Below are positions 1 to 8,208 of a stretch of DNA of 18,414 bases, one piece after another; within the stretch, counting starts at the first letter, position 1; each line of letters begins with the position of its first letter. The stretch comes from an uncultured Collinsella sp. (GTDB taxonomy: Bacteria; Actinomycetota; Coriobacteriia; Coriobacteriales; Coriobacteriaceae). Location: positions 1 to 18,414 of the forward strand of contig CABRDB010000038.1 in NCBI GenBank assembly GCA_902469555.1, in the 5' to 3' direction. The notes under the pieces were generated by a model. That model had not been told where the DNA came from. It saw only the letters and a program-made list of their open reading frames with translations, and did not search any database. A program made the position numbers and the translations under genes.

Positions 1-275
1 CAGCCGCTGGCACCCGCGCCGGCACCGTAGCCGCCGCCATACGCGCCGCCCGCGCCCGGCATACCGCCAAACATGAGCATCTGGTCGTACTCTTTGCGCT
101 TCTTCTCGTCCGAAAGCGTCTCATAGGCCTCGCTGATCTCCTTAAACTTGGCCTCGTCGCCGCCGGCATCGGGGTGATATTTTTGCGCGAGCTTGCGAAA
201 CGCGCTCTTGATCTCTTTGTCGGAGGCGCTCTTGGATACGCCCAGGATGTCATAGAAGGTTTTGCCTGCAGCCAT
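1..275 (-). CDS. dnaJ: DnaJ co-chaperone, N-terminal part (cut by window edge)
   Basis: This is the first 91 residues of a J-domain protein; the rest lies beyond the left edge. DnaJ (Hsp40) delivers unfolded clients to DnaK and stimulates its ATPase in the cytoplasm. The J domain spans about residues 5-70, with the invariant HPD triplet at residues 34-36 (QKYHPDAGG) and the helix IV sequence EKKRKEYDQ. It is followed by a Gly/Ala-rich linker ([13 protein letters not shown]) typical of the G/F region. The ATG at 273-275 is preceded by a strong Shine-Dalgarno (AGGAGAGGAG) on the minus strand. It lies 107 bp downstream of grpE, so it is the third gene of dnaK-grpE-dnaJ. Two hairpins in that gap may tune its expression. 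A CbpA-type paralogue cannot be ruled out without the zinc-finger region, but position favours DnaJ. Confidence 0.93.
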   Translation of the reverse strand, partial: MAAGKTFYDILGVSKSASDKEIKSAFRKLAQKYHPDAGGDEAKFKEISEAYETLSDEKKRKEYDQMLMFGGMPGAGGAYGGGYGAGAGASG

Positions 276-297
276 CGTAGCTCCTCTCCTGTTTCAT

Positions 298-318
298 CCG
301 CCGCCCAGCGGGCGGCGG
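298..318 (-). promoter_or_regulatory. Perfect 9-bp GC hairpin in the dnaJ leader
   Basis: CCGCCGCCC (298-306) and GGGCGGCGG (310-318) form a perfect 9-bp, all-GC stem with a 3-nt loop. It sits just upstream of the dnaJ ribosome binding site on the minus strand. It has no T-run, so it is not an intrinsic terminator. It could protect a processed dnaJ transcript or shape translation; that role is inferred. Confidence 0.5.
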
Positions 319-347
319 CTCATGCTTTCATATGGCACTAGGCCAGA

Positions 348-377
348 AAGGGCCCCGGGTGTTGCCCCGGGGCCCTT
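348..377 (-). terminator. Strong hairpin directly after grpE stop (attenuator/terminator-like)
   Basis: AAGGGCCCCGGG (348-359) pairs perfectly with CCCGGGGCCCTT (366-377) around a 6-nt loop. It begins five bases past the grpE stop codon on the minus strand. Only a short, weak T stretch (TTTCT) follows, so partial termination or mRNA stabilisation between grpE and dnaJ is more likely than a full stop. Confidence 0.5.
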
Positions 378-382
378 CTCAA

Positions 383-1225
383 TTACTCCTCGGTGCTCTC
401 GGCCGTATCGGCCGCAGCATCCTCGGGCGCCGCTTCGGGCTCCGGTGCGGGGCGCTTCTCGCCACCGTAGGTCACCGTCACCATCGCGGAACGCAGGATG
501 CGGTCCGCCATGCGGTAGCCCTTCTGGTACACATCGTTGACGGTCTCGTCGTACTGCGACGCGTCCTCGACGCGACCCACGGCCTGGTGCTCGAGCGGAT
601 CGAACGCCTCGCCCTTGGGATCGATGGGCTCAACGCCCTCGTGCGCAAACACATCGAGCAGCTTGGCATGCACCGCATCGACGCCATCGACGAACTGCTT
701 AAAGTCGTCGGAAAGCTCTTGGCTGCGGGCATGGTCGATCGCGCGCTCGATATCGTCGATCACCGGCAACAGCGCGGTGACAAGCTTCTCGGTCGCGCGG
801 TCGCGCTCGGCGATGCGCTCGTTGGCGGTGCGGCGACGGAAGTTCTCCCAGTCGGCCTGCAGACGGGCGGTGCGCTCGGTGGCGTCCTTCGCCTTGTCCT
901 CGGCAGCCTTCTGAGCCTCTGCCGCAGCTTCGAGCTCATGACGCACGTCGGCAAGCTCCTTTTGGGCCTGCTCGAACTTGAGCTTAAAGTCGTTGTCGGC
1001 GGCTTCCTCACCGGCGCGGATAGCGGCTTCCACCATCTCGTCCTCGGTCATCGTCGCCTCCTTGTTGGAATCCTCTACCTGGTTCTCGGCAGCCTCGGCG
1101 GCCTCGGCCTCGTTGGCCTCGGTATCGTCGACGGCCTCTACGGGAATCTTCACGTCCTTCTCCTCAGAGTCAACGGGGGCGGCGCCAGCGGCAGCCGCCT
1201 CCGTGCGAGCTTTACGGGCGGACAT
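383..1225 (-). CDS. grpE: GrpE nucleotide exchange factor
   Basis: GrpE releases ADP from DnaK and so resets the chaperone cycle. The 280-aa protein has a long acidic, Ala/Glu-rich N-terminal extension (about 1-75). A coiled-coil helix follows (about 80-145, including DWENFRRR at 125-132), then the compact beta-domain with the family signatures FDPLEHQAV (208-216) and VYQKGYRMADRILRSAMV (232-249). The C-terminal tail (about 257-280) is acidic and probably disordered. It is longer than the roughly 200-aa E. coli protein, as is common in high-GC Gram-positives. The ATG at 1225 is 2 bp past the dnaK stop, and its Shine-Dalgarno (GAGGA) lies inside the dnaK 3' end, so translation is probably coupled. 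Confidence 0.97.
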   Translation of the reverse strand: MSARKARTEAAAAGAAPVDSEEKDVKIPVEAVDDTEANEAEAAEAAENQVEDSNKEATMTEDEMVEAAIRAGEEAADNDFKLKFEQAQKELADVRHELEAAAEAQKAAEDKAKDATERTARLQADWENFRRRTANERIAERDRATEKLVTALLPVIDDIERAIDHARSQELSDDFKQFVDGVDAVHAKLLDVFAHEGVEPIDPKGEAFDPLEHQAVGRVEDASQYDETVNDVYQKGYRMADRILRSAMVTVTYGGEKRPAPEPEAAPEDAAADTAESTEE

Positions 1226-1227
1226 GA

Positions 1228-3120
<1,893 letters not shown>

Positions 3121-3393
3121 TAGAAATTCCCTCTCTCTTGTGCGTTTGCACCGACTCGGCGGTCTGCCGCGCGGTGTTTCGGCTTGTCTTTCAGGATGTA
3201 GTGTATCCCCTTATGGGCCGGAATATACAAAATCTAAGTCAATTCATATAAGATTTCTTATCTCTAAGAGTTTAGGTTCTCAAATGCGCAGGTAGATGCA
3301 CTGTTTGAGTTCTCGGCAGATCTATTGAGATCTATGTAGAGATGGCTGAGGTGCGAGCCTGAAGCCGTACAGGGAGCCTTGGGGCGACCCCGG

Positions 3394-3501
3394 GGAAAGC
3401 GAGACCCAGTCTGAGCGTAAATTCCGGGACGCAGTTTCCTCTTGAAGGCTCGACCGGAAACTACATCCCAGTTTGAGCACCGATTCTGGGACACAGCTTC
3501 C
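3394..3501. repeat. Pair of related 46-bp intergenic repeat units
   Basis: Unit 1 (3394-3439) and unit 2 (3456-3501) have the same length and orientation, are separated by 16 bp, and match at 32 of 46 positions. Most differences fall in the 6-bp block after the leading GGAAA and in the centre. Both start with GGAAA and end with TTCC. Unit 2 also holds a 6-bp inverted repeat TCCCAG/CTGGGA, partly kept in unit 1. Both units can therefore fold as hairpins. They look like members of a dispersed intergenic family, but no other copy is in this window, so that is inference. Confidence 0.65.
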
Positions 3502-3551
3502 GCAGGCGCGCTCAATAGCTCAATATTTCAAGTCACCTTTAGCTAACATTT

Positions 3552-3584
3552 GCGCAGCTCAGCGGCCCCACCTGCGTGTTTTTT
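3552..3584 (+). terminator. Orphan hairpin plus T-run
   Basis: GCGCAG (3552-3557) pairs with CTGCGT (3572-3577, one G-T pair) around a 14-nt loop. Six T residues follow at 3579-3584. The form is that of a weak intrinsic terminator on the plus strand, yet no plus-strand gene lies upstream of it. It may end an unannotated short transcript through the repeat units, or be chance. Confidence 0.25.
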
Positions 3585-3636
3585 AGTAAACCTTGGCATA
3601 CTCGGCGAACGGTATGAAGATGCCGGCCAGAGGGTA

Positions 3637-3664
3637 TTGCAAACGGTCGCTCCCGTGGTATGTT
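3637..3664 (+). promoter_or_regulatory. Candidate sigma-70-type promoter of the ferredoxin gene
   Basis: The -35 is TTGCAA (3637-3642) and the -10 is TATGTT (3659-3664), separated by 16 bp. An extended -10 TG lies at 3656-3657. Each hexamer matches four of six consensus bases. It lies about 60 bp before the ferredoxin start codon. Confidence 0.45.
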
Positions 3665-3725
3665 TTTGCCCGAATCAAACCGACGCGCATCGCCTGTAGC
3701 GTCGGTCAACAGAGAGGAAACTACC

Positions 3726-3911
3726 ATGGCTCATCCCGTAATTGATGCCGACGAGTGCATCGCTTGTGGCGTTTGCGTCGACTCCTGCCCCGCTGGCGTT
3801 CTGGAGCTCCAGGACGTCGCTACCGTCGCTGACGAGGACTCCTGCGTCGCCTGTGGCGCTTGCCAGGACGCTTGCCCCGCTGGCGCGATCACCGAGATCG
3901 TCGAGGAGTAA
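3726..3911 (+). CDS. 2[4Fe-4S] ferredoxin (clostridial type)
   Basis: This is a small soluble electron carrier for anaerobic redox enzymes such as pyruvate:ferredoxin oxidoreductase or hydrogenase. The 61-aa protein carries two complete CxxCxxCxxxCP cluster motifs: C11, C14, C17, C21-P22 and C40, C43, C46, C50-P51. The two halves (CIACGVCVDSCPAG and CVACGACQDACPAG) are clearly duplicated, as in the family, and the length is normal. The protein is strongly acidic (Asp/Glu-rich, few basic residues). The ATG at 3726 follows AGAGAGGAAACTACC, a good Shine-Dalgarno. It is a single-gene unit with its own promoter candidate and a strong terminator. The specific partner enzyme cannot be told from here. 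Confidence 0.97.
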   Translation: MAHPVIDADECIACGVCVDSCPAGVLELQDVATVADEDSCVACGACQDACPAGAITEIVEE

Positions 3912-3950
3912 CAACTCCCCACTTGCACACTCAAAAGTACACCGTGCACA

Positions 3951-3990
3951 AAAAGGAGGCCTCCGCATCGCCGCGGAGGCCTCCTTTTGT
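3951..3990. terminator. Bidirectional intrinsic terminator
   Basis: AAAAGGAGGCCTCCGC (3951-3966) and GCGGAGGCCTCCTTTT (3973-3988) form a perfect 16-bp stem with a 6-nt loop. The plus strand continues TTTTGTTTG and the minus strand TTTTTGTG. It therefore can end the ferredoxin transcript on one strand and the nadA-nadB-nadC-niaR transcript on the other. Confidence 0.92.
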
Positions 3991-4052
3991 TTGTGAGGAT
4001 AACTAATATGGCACCGCCGCAGATTGCCGCTTAGGGGCGTTTGCAGCGTCGG

Positions 4053-4598
4053 CTACGATAGATCGTCCTCGTAAGGCATTAAATCGGCAAGGTAGCCCTT
4101 CTCCTTGAGTATGGCCTCGATCTCGTCGAGGGTCTGCTCGTCTTCCGCCGCAATGCGATGGAAGTGATAGCCGCTCGTCACCGTCAGCAGTGGGAAGCTC
4201 TTGCCGCTCTCGATATCGTGCAGGTAGCGCTCAACATCGCGGCGGTTGCGGATGTCCAGGTCGGCCGTGATCTTGCCGTACACACGATGGTTGACGATCA
4301 CATTGAGCACGGCGCCACCCGCGTCGACGATACTCGTAAGCTCGTCGCCCGCCTGCTCCACACTGTGGCGCACCTTAACAAGACGCGTGGGCACGGCGGG
4401 GCTACTCGCGGCTTCCTGCAGCACGTAGCCGCGGTTGGTCGCCACGATATCGTGCCCATCGGCGCGCAGCAGGGCGATATCCTGCACGACAACCTGGCGG
4501 CTCACACCCACCTCGCGGGCAAGCGCGCTGCCCGATACGGGCCCCTTGGCTCCCTCGAGCACGGCCATGATGGCACGGCGACGCTCGCGGGCGTCCAT
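4053..4598 (-). CDS. niaR: NiaR-type transcriptional repressor of NAD synthesis
   Basis: This is a niacin-responsive DNA-binding repressor (NiaR/YrxA family) expected to shut down de novo NAD genes when nicotinate is present. The 181-aa protein has an N-terminal winged helix-turn-helix (about 5-60, GSALAREVGVSRQVVVQDIALLR). A C-terminal 3H domain follows (about 70-175). The metal-site residues reported for the Thermotoga homologue TM1602 (as I recall, H79, E87, H146, H148) have counterparts here at H78, E86, H145 and H147, with the same spacing. The ATG overlaps the nadC stop as TAATG, so the repressor is translationally coupled to the operon it should control. The palindrome at 7959-8002 is its probable operator, giving feedback on its own synthesis. 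Confidence 0.93.
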   Translation of the reverse strand: MDARERRRAIMAVLEGAKGPVSGSALAREVGVSRQVVVQDIALLRADGHDIVATNRGYVLQEAASSPAVPTRLVKVRHSVEQAGDELTSIVDAGGAVLNVIVNHRVYGKITADLDIRNRRDVERYLHDIESGKSFPLLTVTSGYHFHRIAAEDEQTLDEIEAILKEKGYLADLMPYEDDLS

Positions 4599-5458
4599 TA
4601 TTTACCGTCCAGCAGACGCAGGTGCTTGAGCGAGAGGTCGAGAATCGGCGCAGAGTGCGTCAATGCCCCCGAGCTAATAAAGTCAACGCCCAGGTCGGCG
4701 AGCGCGCGGATATTGCTGGCGTCCACGTTGCCCGAACACTCGGTCTTGGCGCGGCCGGCGATAAGCTCAATCGCGGCAGCCATATCGTCGTGGGTCATGT
4801 TGTCGAACATGATGATATCGGCACCGGCCTCAACTGCCTCGCGCACCATATTCAGGTTCTCGCACTCAATCTCGACCGTCGTGGTAAACGACGCGTGGGC
4901 GCGCGCCATCTCGATCGCGCGCGTCACGCCACCGGCGGCATCGATGTGGTTGTCCTTGAGCATGACGGCTGTCGACAGGTTGTAGCGATGGTTGCTGCCG
5001 CCGCCGATCTCAACCGCCGCCTTCTCAAACACGCGCATGCCCGGCGTGGTCTTGCGCGTATCGACGAGCACGGTCTTGGTACCCTCGAGCGCCGCTGCCA
5101 TTCTGTGCGTATAGGTAGCGATACCGCTCATGCGCTGCAGGTAGTTGAGCGCCACGCGCTCGCCCGAAAGCAGCACGCGCGCATCGCCGCGCACCTGGCC
5201 CACGTGGTCGCCGGCGTGCACCTCGTCACCGTCGGCAACATCAAACAGCACCGAGCTCTGCGAATCCAGCAGCTCAAAGGTGCGAGCGAACACATCCAAG
5301 CCCGCGATGATGCCATCGGCCTTGGCGATAAGCTCCACCGTGGCGGGACGCGCCGTGGGGCACACGCTCGCCGTGCTCACGTCCTCAAAGGTAATGTCCT
5401 CGCGCAGGGCCTGCAGAATCAGATCATCGACGACGAGCTTCATGGTAATGGGATTCAT
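4598..5458 (-). CDS. nadC: Nicotinate-nucleotide pyrophosphorylase (carboxylating)
   Basis: NadC (quinolinate phosphoribosyltransferase) converts quinolinate and PRPP into nicotinate mononucleotide, CO2 and pyrophosphate, the third step of de novo NAD synthesis. At 286 aa it has the family's usual length. Visible signatures are RMSGIATYTHRM (about 109-120), DTRKTTPGMR (133-142, PRPP/quinolinate contacts), GGGSNHRYNL (152-161), LKDNHI (167-172), VEIECEN and the C-terminal barrel segment VDFISSGALTHSA. The ATG at 5458 lies 4 bp after the nadB stop, with GGAGGAG inside nadB as Shine-Dalgarno. An in-frame ATG five codons on is an alternative. The stop overlaps niaR by one base. Confidence 0.98.
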   Translation of the reverse strand: MNPITMKLVVDDLILQALREDITFEDVSTASVCPTARPATVELIAKADGIIAGLDVFARTFELLDSQSSVLFDVADGDEVHAGDHVGQVRGDARVLLSGERVALNYLQRMSGIATYTHRMAAALEGTKTVLVDTRKTTPGMRVFEKAAVEIGGGSNHRYNLSTAVMLKDNHIDAAGGVTRAIEMARAHASFTTTVEIECENLNMVREAVEAGADIIMFDNMTHDDMAAAIELIAGRAKTECSGNVDASNIRALADLGVDFISSGALTHSAPILDLSLKHLRLLDGK

Positions 5459-5461
5459 GGT

Positions 5462-6838
5462 CTACTCCTCCACGGCCTGCGTGCCGGCGGCACGGGCCAA
5501 ATCATCGATTGCCAGGGAGTCGGCGCTCAGGGCGCGATGGCGCCCGTCGAGCGCGGGCTCGCCCGCCTGCTCCACGGCGAGCGACTCGCCGGTGCGCATG
5601 CACCAGGCGGCACGGCGGCCCCAAACCAGGGACTCGAGCAGGCTGTTGGAAGCCAGGCGATTCTTGCCGTGAACGCCGTTGCAGGCCGTCTCACCGGCTG
5701 CGTAGAGCTCGGGCATCGAGGTGCGGCCGTCCTTGTCGACCCACACGCCGCCCATAAAGTAGTGCTGCGTAGGCGTAACGGGGATGGGCTCGTCCAAGAT
5801 GTCGCGGCCGTCCTCCAAGCAGCGTGCGCGAATGTTGGCAAAGTGCCCGGTCACTACATCGCGCTCGACGGGGGCAAAGCTCAGCCACTCGTGCTCAGTA
5901 CCGTCCTGCTTCATCTGCTCGCGAATAGCGGCAGCGACCACATCGCGCGGCTGAAGCTCGTCGGTAAAGCGCTCACCGGCGGCGTTGAGCAAAATCGCGC
6001 CCTCGCCGCGGCAGCTCTCGCTGATCAGGAAGGTGCGGCCTGGCTGCGGCGAGAACAGTCCCGTGGGGTGGATCTGCACGTAGTCCAGGTGCTCCATCTT
6101 AATGCCATGCTCCTGAGCGATGTAGCAGGCATCGCCCGTGAGCTGCGGATAGTTGGTCGAGTGGTCGTATACGCCGCCGATGCCGCCCGTCGCCCACAGC
6201 GTGTGGCGGGCATGGATCTTAAACGGCTCGCCGGCATGCGCGCCCTCGGCGGCATTTACCAGCTCGTCGGCGGGACGAACCGAGTTGTCCTCGTCCACGG
6301 GAACGGCGACGACACCGGCACACACCGTGGCGCCGTCACGCTCGCTCGTCAGGATGTCGGTCATGGCCACGTGCTCCAAAATCTGCACGTTATCCAGTTT
6401 GCGAACGGCCTGGAGCAGCTTGGTCGTGATCTCCTTGCCCGTAATGTCGGCATGGAAGGCAATGCGCGGACGGCTGTGCGCGCCCTCGCGGGTAAAGTCG
6501 AGGCTGCCGTCGGCCTTGCGCTCAAAATCCACGCCCATCGCTAGCAGGTCGTTGATGACCGAACGGCTCGAGCGGATCATGATGTCGACGCTCTCACGGC
6601 GGTTCTCGTAGTGGCCGGCGTGCATGGTGTCCTCAAAGAAGGCATCGTAGTCCGAGCCTTCGGGCAGCACGCAGATGCCACCCTGCGCGAGCATCGAGTC
6701 GCACTCGTCGACAGCGCCCTTGGAGAGCATGATCACACGCGTGCTCGTCGGCAAATTGAGGGCCGCGTACAGGCCCGCCACGCCGCAGCCGGCAATGACG
6801 ACGTCGCACTCCATATCGGGGTATTGCTTGGTTTCCAC
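5462..6838 (-). CDS. nadB: L-aspartate oxidase
   Basis: NadB is a FAD enzyme that oxidises L-aspartate to iminoaspartate, which NadA then uses. In an anaerobe fumarate is the likely electron acceptor. The 458-aa protein shows the dinucleotide-binding motif VVIAGCGVAG (13-22), then the fumarate-reductase-family core. This includes IHPTGLFSPQPGRTFLISES and RGEGAILLNAAGERFTD, and then YAAGETACNGVHGKNRLASN near the C-terminus. I choose GTG at 6838 because AAAGGA lies five bases before it. A longer reading from TTG at 6865 has no Shine-Dalgarno and would run into the palindrome upstream. It lies 53 bp after nadA and 3 bp before nadC, in one operon. Confidence 0.97.
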   Translation of the reverse strand: METKQYPDMECDVVIAGCGVAGLYAALNLPTSTRVIMLSKGAVDECDSMLAQGGICVLPEGSDYDAFFEDTMHAGHYENRRESVDIMIRSSRSVINDLLAMGVDFERKADGSLDFTREGAHSRPRIAFHADITGKEITTKLLQAVRKLDNVQILEHVAMTDILTSERDGATVCAGVVAVPVDEDNSVRPADELVNAAEGAHAGEPFKIHARHTLWATGGIGGVYDHSTNYPQLTGDACYIAQEHGIKMEHLDYVQIHPTGLFSPQPGRTFLISESCRGEGAILLNAAGERFTDELQPRDVVAAAIREQMKQDGTEHEWLSFAPVERDVVTGHFANIRARCLEDGRDILDEPIPVTPTQHYFMGGVWVDKDGRTSMPELYAAGETACNGVHGKNRLASNSLLESLVWGRRAAWCMRTGESLAVEQAGEPALDGRHRALSADSLAIDDLARAAGTQAVEE

Positions 6839-6856
6839 AGGAATCCTTTCCCTTGG

Positions 6857-6887
6857 ATGTGACAAAGGGACTGTCCCTTTGTCACAT
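6857..6887. repeat. Perfect 31-bp palindrome between nadA and nadB
   Basis: ATGTGACAAAGGGAC (6857-6871) and GTCCCTTTGTCACAT (6873-6887) are exact reverse complements around a single T. It fills most of the 53-bp nadA-nadB gap and would form a 15-bp hairpin in the operon mRNA. There is no T-run after it. Possible roles are mRNA processing or stabilisation, or a copy of a dispersed palindromic repeat. Confidence 0.8.
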
Positions 6888-6891
6888 TGTT

Positions 6892-7917
6892 CTAGCGCGC
6901 TGCGTACTCAAGCATGCGGTCGAGCGTAAGCTTGGCCTGGTCGGCAGCCTCGTCCGACACGCCGATCTGCACCTCGCCCTCGCCCGTCTGCAGGCAGCGC
7001 ACGAGCTTTTCGAGCGTGATGAGGTCCATGTTGACGCAGGTGGGTTGCACCGCGGGGAAGTAGAACTTCTTGCCGGTGCCCTGGCAGCGGCGCTCGAGCT
7101 CGTAGAGCACGCCGCGGACCGTCACGATAATGAACTCGCTCGCGTCGGACTCCTCGGCATACTTGATGATGCCGGCGGTGGAGCCGATGTAGTCGGCCTC
7201 GGCCAGGACGTCGGCCTTGCACTCGGGGTGCGCCAGCACGAGCGCGTCGGGGTGGGCCTCCGTCGCGTCGACGATCTGCTCGACGGTGATGATGTGATGG
7301 CGCGGGCAGTAGCCGTTGTTGAGGATGACGTGCTTTTGCGGCACCTGCTCGGCTACAAAGCGGCCGAGGTTTTGGTCGGGAATGAACAGGATATGCTGCT
7401 GCGGCAGCTCGGACACGATCTTGACGGCGTTGGAGCTGGTGACGCACACGTCGCTCCAGCTCTTGATCTCGACCGTGGAGTTGACGTAGCAGACCACGGC
7501 CAGGTCGTCGCCGTACTCGGCGCGCGCCGCATCGACCGTCTCGCGCTTGACCATATGAGCCATGGGGCAGTCCGCGCCCGGCTCGGGCAGCAGCACCGTC
7601 TTGGTGGGATTGAGCAGCTTGGCGCTCTCGCCCATAAACTCCACGCCGCACAGCACAATGGTCTGCTGCGGCAGGCTCTTGGCAAGCTTTGCCAGATAGA
7701 AGCTGTCACCGACGTAATCGGCCACAGCCTGGACCTCGGGCGCCACGTAATAGTGTGCCAGGATCACCGCGTCACGTTGGGTTTTAAGTTGCTGAATGGC
7801 CTCGACGAGCTCTGCGGGCACCAATGCCGCGCGCTCCGTTGCCGTCGTTGCCGATGCTAGGCCGGCCGCGATATCGCGTGCAAGCTCCGATGCATCCATG
7901 TTCGCGCTCTGTGCCAT
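6892..7917 (-). CDS. nadA: Quinolinate synthase A
   Basis: NadA is a [4Fe-4S] enzyme condensing iminoaspartate with dihydroxyacetone phosphate to quinolinate. The 341-aa protein is of the long type with an N-terminal extension before the catalytic core. Likely cluster cysteines are C90 (VLCGVEFMGESAK), C204 (NNGYCPRHH) and C294 (QPTCVNMD). Other visible motifs are ILAHYY, YVNSTVEIK, IPDQNLG, HPEC and the GSTAG loop. I chose ATG at 7917 because GAGAGGGG lies five bases before it; the in-frame TTG at 7920 would be too close. It is the first gene of nadA-nadB-nadC-niaR and lies about 30 bp from the predicted transcription start, so it should respond directly to the upstream operator. Confidence 0.97.
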   Translation of the reverse strand: MAQSANMDASELARDIAAGLASATTATERAALVPAELVEAIQQLKTQRDAVILAHYYVAPEVQAVADYVGDSFYLAKLAKSLPQQTIVLCGVEFMGESAKLLNPTKTVLLPEPGADCPMAHMVKRETVDAARAEYGDDLAVVCYVNSTVEIKSWSDVCVTSSNAVKIVSELPQQHILFIPDQNLGRFVAEQVPQKHVILNNGYCPRHHIITVEQIVDATEAHPDALVLAHPECKADVLAEADYIGSTAGIIKYAEESDASEFIIVTVRGVLYELERRCQGTGKKFYFPAVQPTCVNMDLITLEKLVRCLQTGEGEVQIGVSDEAADQAKLTLDRMLEYAAR

Positions 7918-7952
7918 CAAGGCCCCTCTCTTTTGGCGAATCTTGGGGCTTT

Positions 7953-7981
7953 AGTATGACACCTAGGTTTACAGCTGACAA
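7953..7981 (-). promoter_or_regulatory. Promoter of the nadA-nadB-nadC-niaR operon
   Basis: On the minus strand the -35 is TTGTCA (7976-7981) and the -10 is CATACT (7953-7958), with the ideal 17-bp spacer. The spacer is one whole arm of the inverted repeat at 7959-8002 except its innermost bases, so a bound repressor would cover the promoter. Transcription should begin near 7946, about 30 bases before the nadA start. Confidence 0.6.
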
Positions 7982-8002
7982 GACAGCTGTAAACCTAGGT
8001 GT
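7959..8002. promoter_or_regulatory. Perfect 19+6+19 inverted repeat, candidate NiaR operator
   Basis: ACACCTAGGTTTACAGCTG (7959-7977) is an exact reverse complement of 7984-8002, with loop ACAAGA. Each arm carries its own near-palindrome centred on CCTAGG (7962-7967 and 7994-7999). The two centres are 32 bp apart, about three helical turns, as if two repressor dimers bind on the same DNA face. The element overlaps the nad promoter. That NiaR is the binder is inferred from the operon's last gene. Confidence 0.7.
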
Positions 8003-8208
8003 AAAGTTGAAATAAAGATTCAATCATGCGGCAGATCCATTTTCGAACTGGCAAGCTGAGGATAGCCGAGCTCTCGATAGCGCAGGAGGCATCTTTCGCC
8101 ACCGCAATACCACTCGGCGCGAGTTGCGCACCATGAGGTACGAACGGGCGCTCCCCCGCGAGCGGCACGCGCCCAATGTGGCAAAATCGAACTACTAAGG
8201 GGGCCCGA
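8003..8208. other. Intergenic region upstream of the LytTR two-component genes
   Basis: I see no supported gene. GGGCGC (8146-8151) and GCGCCC (8169-8174) form a small inverted repeat with a 17-nt loop shortly before the response-regulator start. I find no convincing -35/-10 pair and no typical LytTR direct-repeat operator that I can name. Confidence 0.4.

Larger units (their letters stand above)
3121..3725. other. 605-bp divergent intergenic region, dnaK / ferredoxin
   Basis: I see no convincing gene here. An AT-rich block (about 3215-3280) is the probable dnaK promoter zone on the minus strand, but no clean -35/-10 pair stands out. It contains a 10-bp palindrome AAGATTTCTT and a 6-bp inverted pair CTCAAA (3279-3284) / TTTGAG (3304-3309). 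A direct repeat AGATCTAT occurs at 3318-3325 and 3328-3335. A GGGGCGACCCC mini-hairpin lies at 3381-3391. Two related 46-bp units occupy 3394-3501. A small hairpin plus T-run ends at 3584, and the ferredoxin promoter lies at 3637-3664. Confidence 0.6.

Noticed and set aside
3121..3340. CIRCE or canonical HAIR operator upstream of dnaK
   Set aside because: No TTAGCACTC/GAGTGCTAA pair and no CTTGAGT-N7-ACTCAAG arrangement is present; only a weak inverted 6-bp pair in the opposite orientation.
3394..3501. CRISPR array
   Set aside because: Only two units, about 70% identical, with a 16-bp gap; this is far from the near-identical repeats and regular spacers of a CRISPR array.
3264..3515. 83-aa open frame on the minus strand across the 46-bp repeats
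   Set aside because: It is made largely of the repeat units, has no Shine-Dalgarno that I can see and no recognisable motif.
4622..6544. 640-aa open frame antisense to nadC and nadB
   Set aside because: Both genes on the other strand have full family motifs. The antisense product is an Ala/Arg/His-rich shadow with no recognisable domain.
6853..7860. 335-aa open frame antisense to nadA
   Set aside because: nadA on the other strand is certain; this is a GC-driven shadow frame.
8026..8136. 36-codon frame before the response regulator, considered as a signal peptide gene
   Set aside because: No Shine-Dalgarno, no AgrD-like layout and a composition like translated intergenic DNA. A lone Cys near the C-terminus is not enough.
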